The notes: generated by a model not told the origin, from the letters alone. A stretch of DNA of 64,000 bases from Bacteroidota bacterium (GCA_016720935.1 JADKJP010000003.1:186001-250000), one strand, 5' to 3'. Numbered from the stretch's first letter, positions 17,725 to 27,230 are shown. Numbers and translations: made by a program.

Positions 17725-18585
17725 CTATTGAATCATTTCCGCTCTCACCTTGGTGACAGCAGCAGACAAACCGGCCATGGTAGGTTTAGTAAGGTCAGCT
17801 GGTGATTTCACCGCGTCGAATGACTTTTTCAAAGTAATAAGCTGATCCTGCAAATTCTTTGAGCTTTGATATTTCTTTAATTCATCAAACAAACTGATGA
17901 GGTTTTCGAGATAGAGTTTCTGATTGTAAATTTTTTCAAAGATACCGGCATTGGCTTTTGTCTGATCCTGATTTTTCATCAGTTCGATACTCAGGTATTG
18001 AACTTCCATGATACTTCCTGCAAGTACATGTGCTGCAACTTCGAGACGGTGATTGCTGCGGAGATAAGCATCAGTCTCAGAATAAGCGCGGTCAATCATA
18101 GATACGAGTGAATCTTTGTTGTCAGCATTTTCACGGAAACGTTGAGTGAAAGTGTCGAATGTCTCCTGAACATTCAGTTTCTCTGATAATTTTCTTGTTG
18201 TAGAGTAGTACTCTAACAGGTCCTGATTTTGTCCATAGAAAGCGGCATACGCCATATCAATTCCGTACACGCCGTAGTTGATCGCTTTTTTATAGGCAGT
18301 ATTGTATTTCTCCTCGTTGGAAGGAGAGTTCAACATTTCTTTATTGAAAGGAACATCATTCTGATAAATCGCGTTTATCATTTCCATTGGTGAAGGAAGA
18401 TTGGCGATAGTATAGAAGAATTTGAAGTCGAGAATTTCTTTTGATTTTTTTGTAGCTGAATCTTCTACCAGAGTTGTTGAATCAGGCATTTGTGTTGATT
18501 CAGATTCAGACTTTTTTGGTTCATTGCTGCAGGAAGAAAAGAATAATAAGCCGGACAGGGCAATCGGGAAGAGTACCTTTTTCAT
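17725..18585 (-). CDS. Helical lipoprotein, unknown function
   Basis: The product has 286 residues from the ATG at 18585 (MKKVLFPIALSGLLFFSSC), with a lipobox Cys at the end of the hydrophobic segment. A longer frame opens at 18654, but the promoter at 18602-18630 lies inside that extension and supports the shorter start. The mature part is low in aromatics, rich in Lys, Glu, Ser and Leu and predicted all-helical (DFKFFYTIANLPSPMEMINA, DTFTQRFRENADNKDSL). I do not recognise the family. It is a single-gene unit with its own promoter and terminator. Confidence 0.75.
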   Translation of the reverse strand: MKKVLFPIALSGLLFFSSCSNEPKKSESESTQMPDSTTLVEDSATKKSKEILDFKFFYTIANLPSPMEMINAIYQNDVPFNKEMLNSPSNEEKYNTAYKKAINYGVYGIDMAYAAFYGQNQDLLEYYSTTRKLSEKLNVQETFDTFTQRFRENADNKDSLVSMIDRAYSETDAYLRSNHRLEVAAHVLAGSIMEVQYLSIELMKNQDQTKANAGIFEKIYNQKLYLENLISLFDELKKYQSSKNLQDQLITLKKSFDAVKSPADLTKPTMAGLSAAVTKVRAEMIQ

Positions 18586-18601
18586 GGATAGAGATTTGAT
18601 G

Positions 18602-18630
18602 CAAAAATAATAATGAATGCCATATTTCAA
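18602..18630 (-). promoter_or_regulatory. Promoter of the helical lipoprotein gene
   Basis: On the minus strand, TTG (18630-18628), an 18-nt spacer and TATTTTTG (18609-18602) fit the consensus. The start codon at 18585 is 16 nt past the box, which decides the start choice. Confidence 0.65.
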
Positions 18631-18876
18631 AGTTTTTGAAGAATTTGGACTCATTTATAGTCACTTGATACCGGGTTAGTGACAATCTCTTTGCAGCTAT
18701 TATCAAGGTTCAGTAACGCATTCCTACCTACTTTTGACCTTCCATGACAATTCCTAAAGGGAATTTTGGTTTTCAGAAGCTCGTAATCTTCTGTTTTTCA
18801 ATTTGAGAAGAAATAGGTGGACCTGATACTATTGCCTGAATTCAGGTCTAAACAGGAAAAAGGAAGCACTTTCTCG

Positions 18877-18884
18877 TATCTTTG
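18877..18884 (+). promoter_or_regulatory. -7 box of the deaminase gene (TATCTTTG)
   Basis: Exact match to TAnnTTTG, 8 nt before the ATG at 18893 and 14 nt before the in-frame ATG at 18899. The predicted transcript would be leaderless or nearly so. A -33 element is not clear. Confidence 0.55.
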
Positions 18885-18892
18885 TATACTTT

Positions 18893-19366
18893 ATGACAAT
18901 GCATCGACCAACCTTCGACGAAATATACATGGGACTGGCCAGTAATCTGGCAAATAAGTCTCACTGTGTTAAAATAAAAGTAGGAGCAGTACTCACCAAA
19001 GACACCCGTATCGTTTCTCTGGGTTATAACGGCCCTCCGGCAGGAACTCACAATTGTGATCAGGAATGGCCTGAAACCGGTTGTCCACGCGACAGCAAAG
19101 GAAGCTGTTCCCTTGCCCTCCATGCGGAGCAGAATGCTATCCTATATGCATCAAAAAATGGTGTACCAATGGATGGGTCGACGCTCTATGTTACGCTGTC
19201 CCCGTGTCTTGCCTGCGCCAGGATCATCTTTACAATGGGAATAAAAAAAGTACTTTACCTGGAATCCTATGCCAGTTACAAGGGCATTCAAAGTGATGAA
19301 GGTGTTGATTTTCTTCGCCGTTTTGGCGTGGAGGTAATTCATTATCAGCTTCCGGCAACGGTTTGA
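18893..19366 (+). CDS. dCMP deaminase family zinc enzyme (ComEB-like)
   Basis: The product has 157 residues. The zinc site of the cytidine/deoxycytidylate deaminase fold is complete: HAE (His77, Glu79) and PCLAC (Cys105, Cys108). CPRDSKGSCSLALHAEQNAI with GYNGPPAGTHNC upstream matches dCMP deaminases rather than tRNA or guanine deaminases. The likely reaction is dCMP to dUMP for thymidylate synthesis. It is followed by an unrelated protease gene after 136 nt. The start could be 18893 or 18899. Position 18899 allows a slightly longer leader after the -7 box. Confidence 0.87.
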   Translation: MTMHRPTFDEIYMGLASNLANKSHCVKIKVGAVLTKDTRIVSLGYNGPPAGTHNCDQEWPETGCPRDSKGSCSLALHAEQNAILYASKNGVPMDGSTLYVTLSPCLACARIIFTMGIKKVLYLESYASYKGIQSDEGVDFLRRFGVEVIHYQLPATV

Positions 19367-19502
19367 AATTGAAGCCGGAAAAGCCGTGTTAATTTCTCTT
19401 AAAAAGCCCGATTTATCTGCCTTCAGCCCAAAACATTTTTTGGCATTCGGAGTTTAAAGAACTTACAGCATACATTAATCCTTACGTATCTTATCATCTT
19501 CC

Positions 19503-21128
19503 GTGAATAAAATAAAGCTCTGGTTACCCTTCGTTTTCGCGGCACTCCTTGCCGGTGGAATTTATATTGGAATGCGACTTAATGAACCGTTCAAAAACAA
19601 TCGTTCGCTTTTCTCTTTTCGGACAGGACAGTTCAACAAGCTGAATGATGTAATCAATTACATCAACAGTGAATATGTAGATACAGTCAATCAAAAAAAG
19701 CTGGTTGAGTCAACAATTGAAGATATGTTGCACCAGCTGGATCCTCATTCAGCCTATATTCCATCGGATGAATTGCAGGCCATGAACGAACCTCTTGAAG
19801 GAAACTTCGATGGTATCGGTGTTGAATTTCACATACAAGAAGATACAATCATGGTGGTTTCCGCAGTAGCCGGAGGTCCGTCTGAACAACTCGGGATTCA
19901 ACCGGGCGACAGAATTATCAAAGTGGATGGGAAAAATGTGGCCGGTATCAACATCACAAGCAATCAGGTCATGCAATCTCTCCGTGGTCCGAGTGGAACG
20001 AAAGTAAAGGTGACCATTTTCAGAAAAACCAATGGGCAGACAAGAGACTACCTCATCACGCGGGGAAAAATTCCGATTTATAGTGTGGATGTAGCTTACA
20101 TGCTGAATAAAGAAACGGGATACATCAAGGTGAGTCATTTTGCTGACCGGACTTATGAAGAATATCTCGATGGATTTATGAAGCTGAAAGAGAAAGGAAT
20201 GAAAAACCTTGTTCTTGATTTGCGCGGAAATCCGGGTGGATATCTGAAAACAGCGATACAAATCGCGGATGAATTTCTTCCTGATAAAAAACTTGTTGTA
20301 TATACTCAGGGAAGATCACGTCCAAAAGAACCATTTTATGCCAGCGAAAGAGGATTCTTTGAAACGGGTGCCCTGGTTGTTATGATCGATGAAGGAAGCG
20401 CCTCCGCGAGTGAAATTGTAGCGGGAGCATTGCAGGATTGGGATCGTGCTACACTTATCGGACGAAGATCTTTCGGTAAAGGACTGGTGCAGGAACAAAG
20501 CGAGTTTCCCGATGGTTCTGCTATCCGTTTAACCATTGCCCGCTATTATACTCCTACAGGAAGATGTATCCAGAAATCATACGAAGGAGGATATGAAAAT
20601 TACGAGAACGAACTTTATGAGCGCCTGAAAAAAGGAGAGTTGCTTTCTTCCGACAGCATTCATTTTACCGATTCTCTCAAATTCAAAACTCCGGGCGGGA
20701 AAATTGTCTATGGTGGTGGTGGTATCATGCCCGATGAATTTGTAGCAATGGATACTACCGGAAGTTCAGCCTATTATGGTGATGTAAATAGCAAAGGATT
20801 AATCAATCAGTTTGCATACAATTACCTTGATAAAAACCGGGCTGATTTTGAAAAATTCAAATCATTCGAAGCGTTTAATGCAGCATTCAATACGACTGAC
20901 CAGATATACAATCAGTTCCTTGAATTTGCTGTAAAGAGCGGTGTTCCTGTCGATGAAAAAGGTTCTCGCATTTCCGGTGGAATTATTCGTGTTCAGATTA
21001 AAGCCTTAATTGCAAGACAGATCTGGAAGAACGATGGTTTTTATCCTGTGGTACATACACTGGATGTAGCATTGAAAAAAGCCATTGACATGGTCGAGCA
21101 CAAACAAGTGGCAGTCAAAGGTGATTGA
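19503..21128 (+). CDS. S41-family C-terminal processing protease (CtpA/Prc type), copy 1
   Basis: The product has 541 residues and starts at GTG. An uncleaved signal or anchor helix lies at about residues 5-22. Then come the N-terminal cap, a PDZ domain (about 85-180, GIGVEF, GIQPGDRIIKVDGK) and the S41 core. The catalytic dyad is Ser301 in GSASASE and Lys326 in SFGKGLVQ, spaced as in E. coli Prc. The C-terminal extension is about 150 residues. It should act in the periplasm, degrading or trimming proteins with exposed C-termini. A paralogue lies at 42838-44526 in this window. Confidence 0.9.
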   Translation: MNKIKLWLPFVFAALLAGGIYIGMRLNEPFKNNRSLFSFRTGQFNKLNDVINYINSEYVDTVNQKKLVESTIEDMLHQLDPHSAYIPSDELQAMNEPLEGNFDGIGVEFHIQEDTIMVVSAVAGGPSEQLGIQPGDRIIKVDGKNVAGINITSNQVMQSLRGPSGTKVKVTIFRKTNGQTRDYLITRGKIPIYSVDVAYMLNKETGYIKVSHFADRTYEEYLDGFMKLKEKGMKNLVLDLRGNPGGYLKTAIQIADEFLPDKKLVVYTQGRSRPKEPFYASERGFFETGALVVMIDEGSASASEIVAGALQDWDRATLIGRRSFGKGLVQEQSEFPDGSAIRLTIARYYTPTGRCIQKSYEGGYENYENELYERLKKGELLSSDSIHFTDSLKFKTPGGKIVYGGGGIMPDEFVAMDTTGSSAYYGDVNSKGLINQFAYNYLDKNRADFEKFKSFEAFNAAFNTTDQIYNQFLEFAVKSGVPVDEKGSRISGGIIRVQIKALIARQIWKNDGFYPVVHTLDVALKKAIDMVEHKQVAVKGD

Positions 21129-21162
21129 TGGTTTTCTTTCGCGCCGATATTTGACGGGAACA

Positions 21163-21894
21163 ATGGTGAAAAGAATTTTTGCACCCTTGCTTTTACTGTT
21201 GCTGATTGATGGTCATCACAACTGTCTTGCTCAGATCCCATACCGTCTTCATTCGCCCGAAGAGTACATTACCGCCGGAGGTTTAATCGGTTTTAATATT
21301 GGCGGAAACATTCTGTACAAACACAAATCCGGTTTATCGCCTGATGAAATTTCCAGACTGAACAATTCATCGATAAATACTTTCGACCGTCCTGCGACAC
21401 TTCGTTATAGTAGAACATCCGCGCAGATAAGTGATGACCTGCTTTTTCTGGGTCTCGTGACTCCGACAACTTTATTTTTCGGAAAAGAATTTCGTCATGA
21501 TGATCTTGCCGTTTCGGTGATGGCCATTGAGTCCATTCTGCTCACTGCTGCAGAAGTTCAACTTGTCAAAGGTCTGGTAAAGCGCAAACGGCCTTTTGTC
21601 TACAATCCATCAGCCCCACTTTCAGAAAAGAGAAAACCTGATGCAACCGCGTCATTTTTCTCAGGACATACTGCATTAACAGCCACAGCCGCGATGTATA
21701 CGGCATCAGTTTACACCTCTACCCATCCAAACCGCTCTCGTGATCCCTGGATTTGGGCAGGCGCGGCAGCACTACCAATTGCTACCGGTTATTTTCGTTA
21801 CAGAGCCGGTAAACATTTTCCATCTGATGTCCTTGCAGGCCTTTTAATTGGCAGTTTGAATGGTATCCTGATTCCACAATTGCATAAACGATGA
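21163..21894 (+). CDS. PAP2-superfamily phosphatase, secreted
   Basis: The product has 243 residues from the ATG at 21163, where a signal peptide begins (MVKRIFAPLLLLLLIDG). An in-frame upstream start would overlap the protease gene and lacks a signal peptide at its N-terminus. The three PAP2 motifs are present: KRKRPF, SGHTA and RYRAGKHFPSDVLAG (catalytic His in each of the latter two). The family removes phosphate from lipid phosphates such as undecaprenyl pyrophosphate, or from soluble phosphate esters. The signal peptide puts the active site outside the inner membrane. It may be co-transcribed with the upstream protease (34-nt gap). Confidence 0.85.
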   Translation: MVKRIFAPLLLLLLIDGHHNCLAQIPYRLHSPEEYITAGGLIGFNIGGNILYKHKSGLSPDEISRLNNSSINTFDRPATLRYSRTSAQISDDLLFLGLVTPTTLFFGKEFRHDDLAVSVMAIESILLTAAEVQLVKGLVKRKRPFVYNPSAPLSEKRKPDATASFFSGHTALTATAAMYTASVYTSTHPNRSRDPWIWAGAAALPIATGYFRYRAGKHFPSDVLAGLLIGSLNGILIPQLHKR

Positions 21895-21918
21895 AACTGA
21901 CAGGATTAACCTGTTTTT

Positions 21919-21947
21919 TTTGTGCAAAAAATAAAACCCTAACTTTG
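21919..21947 (+). promoter_or_regulatory. Promoter of the superoxide dismutase gene
   Basis: TTTG (21919-21922), a 17-nt spacer and TAACTTTG (21940-21947) fit the consensus. The ATG is at 21977, giving a leader of about 20-25 nt. Confidence 0.6.
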
Positions 21948-21976
21948 CACAGTTTTACTATTTAAATCTACATATC

Positions 21977-22588
21977 ATGTCATTCGAACTCCCAAAACTA
22001 CTCTACGCATACAATGCGTTGGAACCGCATATTGATGCGCGCACGATGGAAATCCATCATACCAAACATCACCAGGCTTATGTTACCAATCTGAACAATG
22101 CCATTGCAGGTACAGATGCCGAGAAGATGTCTATTGAAGATATTTGTAAAAATATTTCCAAATACCCAATGCCTGTTCGTAACAACGGAGGTGGTCACTA
22201 TAACCACAGTCTGTTCTGGACACTCATGAAGCAGGGTGGCGGCGGCACTCCGACAGGAGCTCTTGCTGAAGCCATCAATTCCGCGTTTGGGAATTTCGAT
22301 GAACTGAAAACAAAATTCAATGCCGCAGGAACTACTCGTTTCGGAAGCGGTTGGGCATGGCTCACCGTTGGTGCAGATAAAAAACTGGTTGTAAGCTCTA
22401 CTCCAAATCAGGACAATCCCCTGATGGACATTGCTGAAGTGAAAGGCAGTCCGATCATGGCACTGGATGTTTGGGAACATGCTTATTATCTGAACTATCA
22501 AAACCGTCGCCCTGATTATATCGCTGCCTGGTGGAATCTTGTCAATTGGGATGAAGTTTCCCGGTTGTATGCAGCCGCGATCAAATAA
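21977..22588 (+). CDS. Superoxide dismutase, Mn/Fe family
   Basis: The 203-residue product has the full metal site: His27 (MEIHHTKHH), His77 (GHYNHSLFW), Asp164 and His168 (ALDVWEHAYY). Gln145 in PNQDNP is at the position where Mn-type enzymes carry the outer-sphere Gln. That favours Mn or cambialistic use, but the metal cannot be fixed from sequence alone. There is no signal peptide, so it should be cytoplasmic, where it converts superoxide to peroxide and oxygen. It has its own promoter and a strong terminator, so it is a single-gene unit. Confidence 0.95.
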   Translation: MSFELPKLLYAYNALEPHIDARTMEIHHTKHHQAYVTNLNNAIAGTDAEKMSIEDICKNISKYPMPVRNNGGGHYNHSLFWTLMKQGGGGTPTGALAEAINSAFGNFDELKTKFNAAGTTRFGSGWAWLTVGADKKLVVSSTPNQDNPLMDIAEVKGSPIMALDVWEHAYYLNYQNRRPDYIAAWWNLVNWDEVSRLYAAAIK

Positions 22589-22614
22589 GGAACAAGCTTT
22601 TTCTATTGAGCAGA

Positions 22615-22646
22615 GCCCGGGTATGTTTTCATATCCGGGCTTTGTT
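22615..22646 (+). terminator. Intrinsic terminator after the superoxide dismutase gene
   Basis: An 11-bp stem (22615-22625 with 22630-22640, one G-T pair) and a TTTT loop are followed by TTTGTTT. It lies 26 nt after the stop codon. Confidence 0.9.
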
Positions 22647-22653
22647 TCAATTT

Positions 22654-22684
22654 TTTGCCATAACCTTTTCGCTTCGTATCTTGC
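22654..22684 (+). promoter_or_regulatory. Promoter of the glycosyltransferase pair
   Basis: TTTG (22654-22657), a 19-nt spacer and TATCTTGC (22677-22684, one mismatch). The ATG at 22690 is only 5 nt past the box. This supports 22690 as the start and suggests a leaderless transcript. Confidence 0.6.
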
Positions 22685-22689
22685 CCCTC

Positions 22690-23469
22690 ATGGAATCATT
22701 CGGGACGGATAAAATCAGTACGCATCCGAATTTATATTATTTAAGAGCATACAACTTCGCTGTTGTTATTCCGATGGCGAATGAAGAACCTGATTTTTTT
22801 CCATTTGTTGAAGCTCTTACACAAGTACTTGACTTTTTGCAATCCGGGAAAGTCTATTTTGTGGTGGATGAGGTTTCAAAAGATAAAACGAGAGATTTGT
22901 GTACAGCACTTTCCGAAAAAGACGCTCGGTTTGTTACAGTCTGGGCTCCTGAAAATAAAAATGTTGTCGACGCCTATATTCGCGGATACCGTGAGGCTTG
23001 TCCCCATCATGATTTTGTAATTGAAATGGATGCCGGATTGTCTCATGACCCACGGGCCATACCCATGTTCCTGAGAGTACTTAACGAAGGAAATGAATGC
23101 GCGTTCGGAAGCCGGTTTATGAACGGTGGTTCCATCTGGCAATCTTCTTTTAAAAGAATATTTCTTTCCCGGATGGGAACAATTTTGTCCAATATTCTTC
23201 TGGGTTCACGCATGAAAGACATGACATCCGGATTTCAGGGATTTCACAGTTCCGTTGTCAAAGAACTTCTTGCTTATCCTTTAAAGTCGAAGGCTCATTT
23301 TTATCAGACAGAAGTCCGTTATTTACTTCGTAAAAAAAGATACATTGAAGTTCCAATACACTACAGGGCACCCTCTCCAAGTGTCTCTCGGAAAGCAATC
23401 CTGAATTCGATCCAGGTGCTTTGGTTTTATTTTGTTCAACGCCTGACTTTTCAGGCCAAATCTCTTTGA
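22690..23469 (+). CDS. Glycosyltransferase family 2 (DPM1-like)
   Basis: The product has 259 residues from the ATG at 22690. A TTG-initiated extension to 22606 would run through the sodA terminator and the promoter, so I reject it. FAVVIPMANEEPDFFPFVEAL is the GT-A beta1 region. VYFVVDEVSKDKTRDL resembles the DDxSxDxT motif of dolichol-phosphate mannosyltransferase-like enzymes. EMDAGLSHDP gives the metal-binding DxD-like element, and FGSRFMNGG the acceptor loop. No membrane helices follow, so it should be a cytoplasmic or peripheral enzyme. It is coupled to the STELLO-like gene 4 nt downstream. Confidence 0.85.
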   Translation: MESFGTDKISTHPNLYYLRAYNFAVVIPMANEEPDFFPFVEALTQVLDFLQSGKVYFVVDEVSKDKTRDLCTALSEKDARFVTVWAPENKNVVDAYIRGYREACPHHDFVIEMDAGLSHDPRAIPMFLRVLNEGNECAFGSRFMNGGSIWQSSFKRIFLSRMGTILSNILLGSRMKDMTSGFQGFHSSVVKELLAYPLKSKAHFYQTEVRYLLRKKRYIEVPIHYRAPSPSVSRKAILNSIQVLWFYFVQRLTFQAKSL

Positions 23470-23473
23470 GTTC

Positions 23474-24475
23474 ATGATGGATACTGCTTTGGTAATCACT
23501 TCAATCGCTGCTTCCGGCCATCCTGTCCTGAATGCTTATGCTTCCCATTGTAAAAAAGCCGGCATTCCTTTTTACATGATTGGCGACAAAGCTTCTCCAT
23601 CTGATTTTATCCTGGAAGGCTGTGATTTTTACAGCCTCGAACGCCAGCGTCAGCTTGATTTATCCATCGTTAAACTATTGCCCGAAAAACATTATGGAAG
23701 AAAAAATATCGGATATCTCCTGGCAATACGAAATGGTGCAAAACAAATTCTTGAAACAGATGATGACAATTATGCTCATCCCGAGTTCTGGGCAGAAAGA
23801 AACAGAATTGTTCCAGCCCACCCGCTTCAGGAAAAAGGTTGGGTGAATGTCTATGAATACTACACCAAGGCGCGGATCTGGCCAAGAGGATTTGCCCTCG
23901 AAAAATTGCAGGATGCATTGCCTCCACTCAGTGATTTCAATGTAAAAGATTGTGATTGTCCCATTCAGCAGGGATTAGCCAATGAAAACCCGGATGTGGA
24001 CGCGATTTATCGTCTGATCCTTCCTTTGCCTTTGAATTTTGAAGGTGATGCGAAAATTGCATTGGGAAATAAAACCTGGTGCCCGTTCAATAGCCAGAAC
24101 ACAACCTGGTTCAAAGATGCTTTTCCATTAATGTATCTTCCCTCTTATTGCAGTTTCCGGATGACCGATATTTGGAGAAGTTTTATCGCCCAACGTATCG
24201 CCTGGGAAAATAACTGGAGCATTCTTTTTCATCCTGCAACCGTTTGGCAGGAAAGGAATATGCACAACCTGATGCGGGATTTTGCTGATGAAATTTCAGG
24301 TTACACCAACAACCTCCGTATCGCCGAAACTCTCGAAAAGCTGGATCTGAAATCCGGACTCAATAATCTCGGTGGAAATTTGCACCGGTGTTATGAAGCC
24401 ATGGTCGGACTGAACCTTGTTGACGCGAAAGAAATTCCTCTGGTGGAAGCCTGGCTCAGGGATCTGGGACAATAA
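23474..24475 (+). CDS. STELLO/DUF288-family putative glycosyltransferase
   Basis: The product has 333 residues with two ATGs in tandem at the start. VITSIAASGHPVLNAYASHC, YMIGDKASP, KHYGRKNIGYLLAIRNGA and ETDDDN match the core of the STELLO (DUF288) family, best known from plant Golgi proteins involved in cellulose synthase trafficking. DDD is the presumed GT-A metal site. Bacterial members are poorly characterised. There is no signal or membrane segment. It is almost certainly co-transcribed with the GT2 gene upstream, so both may act on one glycan. The substrate is unknown. Confidence 0.72.
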   Translation: MMDTALVITSIAASGHPVLNAYASHCKKAGIPFYMIGDKASPSDFILEGCDFYSLERQRQLDLSIVKLLPEKHYGRKNIGYLLAIRNGAKQILETDDDNYAHPEFWAERNRIVPAHPLQEKGWVNVYEYYTKARIWPRGFALEKLQDALPPLSDFNVKDCDCPIQQGLANENPDVDAIYRLILPLPLNFEGDAKIALGNKTWCPFNSQNTTWFKDAFPLMYLPSYCSFRMTDIWRSFIAQRIAWENNWSILFHPATVWQERNMHNLMRDFADEISGYTNNLRIAETLEKLDLKSGLNNLGGNLHRCYEAMVGLNLVDAKEIPLVEAWLRDLGQ

Positions 24476-24698
24476 ACACACTGTTTTATATTTTATTTTT
24501 CATTTGACGGAACCTGTTTTGTGATTCTGCGTTAAGCGCGGTCATTTCGATTTTTTTCATTCTGACAGCCAAAAAAACAATCTTTTGGTTCAGCAACATA
24601 TCGGCTTTCTTACACGTAAATATATCTGCAAATCAACTGAATGATTGAATTCTTTCAGTCTTGCAATAAATGAAATGCTTCTCCCGTTAACCAGAACC

Positions 24699-27230
24699 AT
24701 GTCATCCCAAGTCAAACGTACTTTATTGTTTTTCCTGAAAATAACAGGAGTGGTTTTGCTTGGTTTTGTTTCCCTTGGACTAATCATCGGTTTTTTTTAC
24801 GGTTCTGAAATTAAGAAGATGATGTTGGCCCAGCTCAATCAGCATCTCGCCACTGAAATCAAAGTCAAAGAATTCAACTTTTCTGTACTCCGTCATTTTC
24901 CGTATGCATCCTTCGACATGGAAGAAGTGATGACCAAAGAAGTTTGTGATCGGGAAGAAAAAGACACTTTATTGTATGCGAAAAATATTTCTTTCCTCTT
25001 TAACATCATGGGAGTATTTGACAAAAATATTTCCATCAAAAAAGTGTTGGTGAAAGACGGAATGGCCAATATTCATATTGATGCCAACGGAAAGAATAAC
25101 TATCATTTCTGGAAAACTTCTGAAGATACCACTGCGGAATCATCAACGGTTGACGTTCATCTGATCAGCCTGAAGAATGTCCGGATCAGGTATTTCAATG
25201 AACACGATAATCAGGATTATCTTTTTACATCCAATACTTCTGTACTCAGCGGGAAATTTTCAGCAGGACAATTCACACTGAATACAAATGCGGATTTGTT
25301 CGTCGATCATTTTTTCGTGAACAAGATCAATTATGTTAACGGTAAGAAAGTTCTTATTCACTCAGGACTGGCGGTTGATAATGCTAACGGTTTATACCGG
25401 TTTGGGAAAAGCACCGTTCAGGTCGCGGATTTCCTTTTTGACGTGGAAGGAAATGTCAGCAGCACAAAAACATCGACAGGACTTGATCTCAGCATTGCTT
25501 CGCATGAAGCCGATTTGGCTTCATTCATCAGCATGCTGCCACCGTCTTATGTCCATTATCTGGAGTCATTTAAAAGCACAGGAAAATTTATTTTCAAATC
25601 AACAATAAAAGGGCCTGTCAGTCACACAAAAAATCCGGAAGTAGCGATCGCCTTTTCAGTCAGAGATGGATCTGTAACACCCAAAGATCAGGATATCTCC
25701 CTTCAAAGCCTGAATCTTACCGGTACTTATCTCAATCATGCTGCAAATGGCAAAGATGAACTGGTGATTCCCTCGATTTCAGCTTCACTCGGAGGACATG
25801 CAGTGAAAGGTGATTTAAGACTGACGGATCTTGCAAATCCATTTCTTTCACTCCGTGCCGCTGCCGATCTGGATTTGTCTCAATTACAGCATTTCATCAA
25901 GAAAGATACACTGGAATCACTTTCAGGGAGTATGAATCTGAAAATTGCCTTCGCCGGCAAAGTCAAGGATCTGCCGAGTCTGAATTCAGGACAGCTATAC
26001 AAAGTGCAGGCATCCGGTACCATTGATTTAAAAAATGTGGCTTTCCAGTTGAAAAGAAATCCCCTGGAGTTTAAAAATATCAACGGGAATTTCACTTTGC
26101 AGGACAACGATATTGCTGTAAACCTCCTGACCGGAAATATTTCTTCCAGTGACCTTCGCCTGAGCGGCCGATTCAACAATTTTGTCAATTTTATTCTGAT
26201 ACCAAATCAGCCTGCTTTGTTTGACGCGAAATTGAACAGCTCACTTCTTGATCTGGATGAATTGATGTCGAACAAAGTCGCGACCACACAAGGGGACACA
26301 TCGTATATTCTGAAATTCAATCCGCGATTGGTGAGCAATCTGGATGTGACAGTTGGCAACATCCGTTTCCGTCAATTCAGAGCATCACGTATGCAGGGAC
26401 AAATTCACCTTGATCACCAGGTTATCACCGGACGCGGACTGACTTTCGCTGCCATGGATGGGATGGTGTATATGGATGCGACGATCAATGCGTCACGCAA
26501 GGACAGCGTCTTCATGAATTTTGATTCTAAAATTGCCCGTCTGGATGTGACCAAATTATTCACACAAATGGAAAATTTCGGTCAGACTACCATGACGGAT
26601 AAAAACGTAAAGGGTCGGGTGAGTGCGGATGTTCAGTTCAATTCAGCATGGTCGATTGATCTGAATATTGATTCACGTAAAGTCAGATCTACCTGTGATA
26701 TCACCATTGAAAACGGTGAGTTAATCAATTTCACACCGATTCTTGCTTTGTCACGCTACCTGAAAGTTCCGGACCTGAATCATATCCGCTTCTCTACGCT
26801 GAAAAATCAAATTTATATTGCCAATGAGTTGATCTCCATTCCAAGCATGGCGATCAATTCTTCAGCGATGAATATCACTGCAAGTGGTACACATAATTTC
26901 GACAACATCGTTGATTATCGTCTCAAGCTTTTGCTTACAGATGTTTTGGGAAAGAAGGTTCAAACCAATTCGGAGTTTGGAGAAATCGAAGACGATGGAC
27001 TGGGCAGGACACAATTGTTGCTGAGCATGAAAGGACCTGTTGATAATCCTAAATTTAGTTATGACCATAATGGAGTGAAGGAAAAAATTAAAACAGATAT
27101 AGTCCGTGAAAAGCAAAATCTGAAAGGAATATTGAAGGAAGAATTCGGGATGTTCAAAAAGGACACAAACCGTATTGAAACCAGAAAGAAAAAGGAAGAA
27201 CTGCAAATTGATTGGAGCAGTAGTGAATAA
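24699..27230 (+). CDS. AsmA-family inner-membrane-anchored periplasmic protein
   Basis: The product has about 843 residues from the ATG at 24699. ATG 24675 and TTG 24645 are in-frame alternatives. One N-terminal membrane helix (LLFFLKITGVVLLGFVSLGL) is followed by a long beta-rich periplasmic part. This includes the family's start pattern (FNFSVLRHFPYASFDMEEV) and an AsmA C-terminal segment (about 600-800, ENGELINFTPILALSRYLK, DIVDYRLKLLL-like). AsmA/TamB-type proteins bridge the periplasm and are linked to phospholipid movement to the outer membrane. It has a terminator downstream. Confidence 0.8.
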   Translation: MSSQVKRTLLFFLKITGVVLLGFVSLGLIIGFFYGSEIKKMMLAQLNQHLATEIKVKEFNFSVLRHFPYASFDMEEVMTKEVCDREEKDTLLYAKNISFLFNIMGVFDKNISIKKVLVKDGMANIHIDANGKNNYHFWKTSEDTTAESSTVDVHLISLKNVRIRYFNEHDNQDYLFTSNTSVLSGKFSAGQFTLNTNADLFVDHFFVNKINYVNGKKVLIHSGLAVDNANGLYRFGKSTVQVADFLFDVEGNVSSTKTSTGLDLSIASHEADLASFISMLPPSYVHYLESFKSTGKFIFKSTIKGPVSHTKNPEVAIAFSVRDGSVTPKDQDISLQSLNLTGTYLNHAANGKDELVIPSISASLGGHAVKGDLRLTDLANPFLSLRAAADLDLSQLQHFIKKDTLESLSGSMNLKIAFAGKVKDLPSLNSGQLYKVQASGTIDLKNVAFQLKRNPLEFKNINGNFTLQDNDIAVNLLTGNISSSDLRLSGRFNNFVNFILIPNQPALFDAKLNSSLLDLDELMSNKVATTQGDTSYILKFNPRLVSNLDVTVGNIRFRQFRASRMQGQIHLDHQVITGRGLTFAAMDGMVYMDATINASRKDSVFMNFDSKIARLDVTKLFTQMENFGQTTMTDKNVKGRVSADVQFNSAWSIDLNIDSRKVRSTCDITIENGELINFTPILALSRYLKVPDLNHIRFSTLKNQIYIANELISIPSMAINSSAMNITASGTHNFDNIVDYRLKLLLTDVLGKKVQTNSEFGEIEDDGLGRTQLLLSMKGPVDNPKFSYDHNGVKEKIKTDIVREKQNLKGILKEEFGMFKKDTNRIETRKKKEELQIDWSSSE

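Larger units (their letters stand above)
18586..18892. other. Divergent intergenic region before the dCMP deaminase gene
   Basis: These 307 nt contain the lipoprotein promoter on the left and a -7 box for the deaminase gene on the right. Between them are a 12-bp perfect palindrome CCTGAATTCAGG (18835-18846) and a weak hairpin AATTCC-taaag-GGAATT near 18754. The palindrome could be an operator, but nothing else supports that. No gene is seen. Confidence 0.5.

Noticed and set aside
18835..18846. Palindrome CCTGAATTCAGG as a regulator operator
   Set aside because: A single copy with no second site and no regulator gene nearby; left as a note only.
22606..22689. TTG-initiated extension of the GT2 gene
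   Set aside because: It would run through the sodA terminator and the promoter at 22654-22684.
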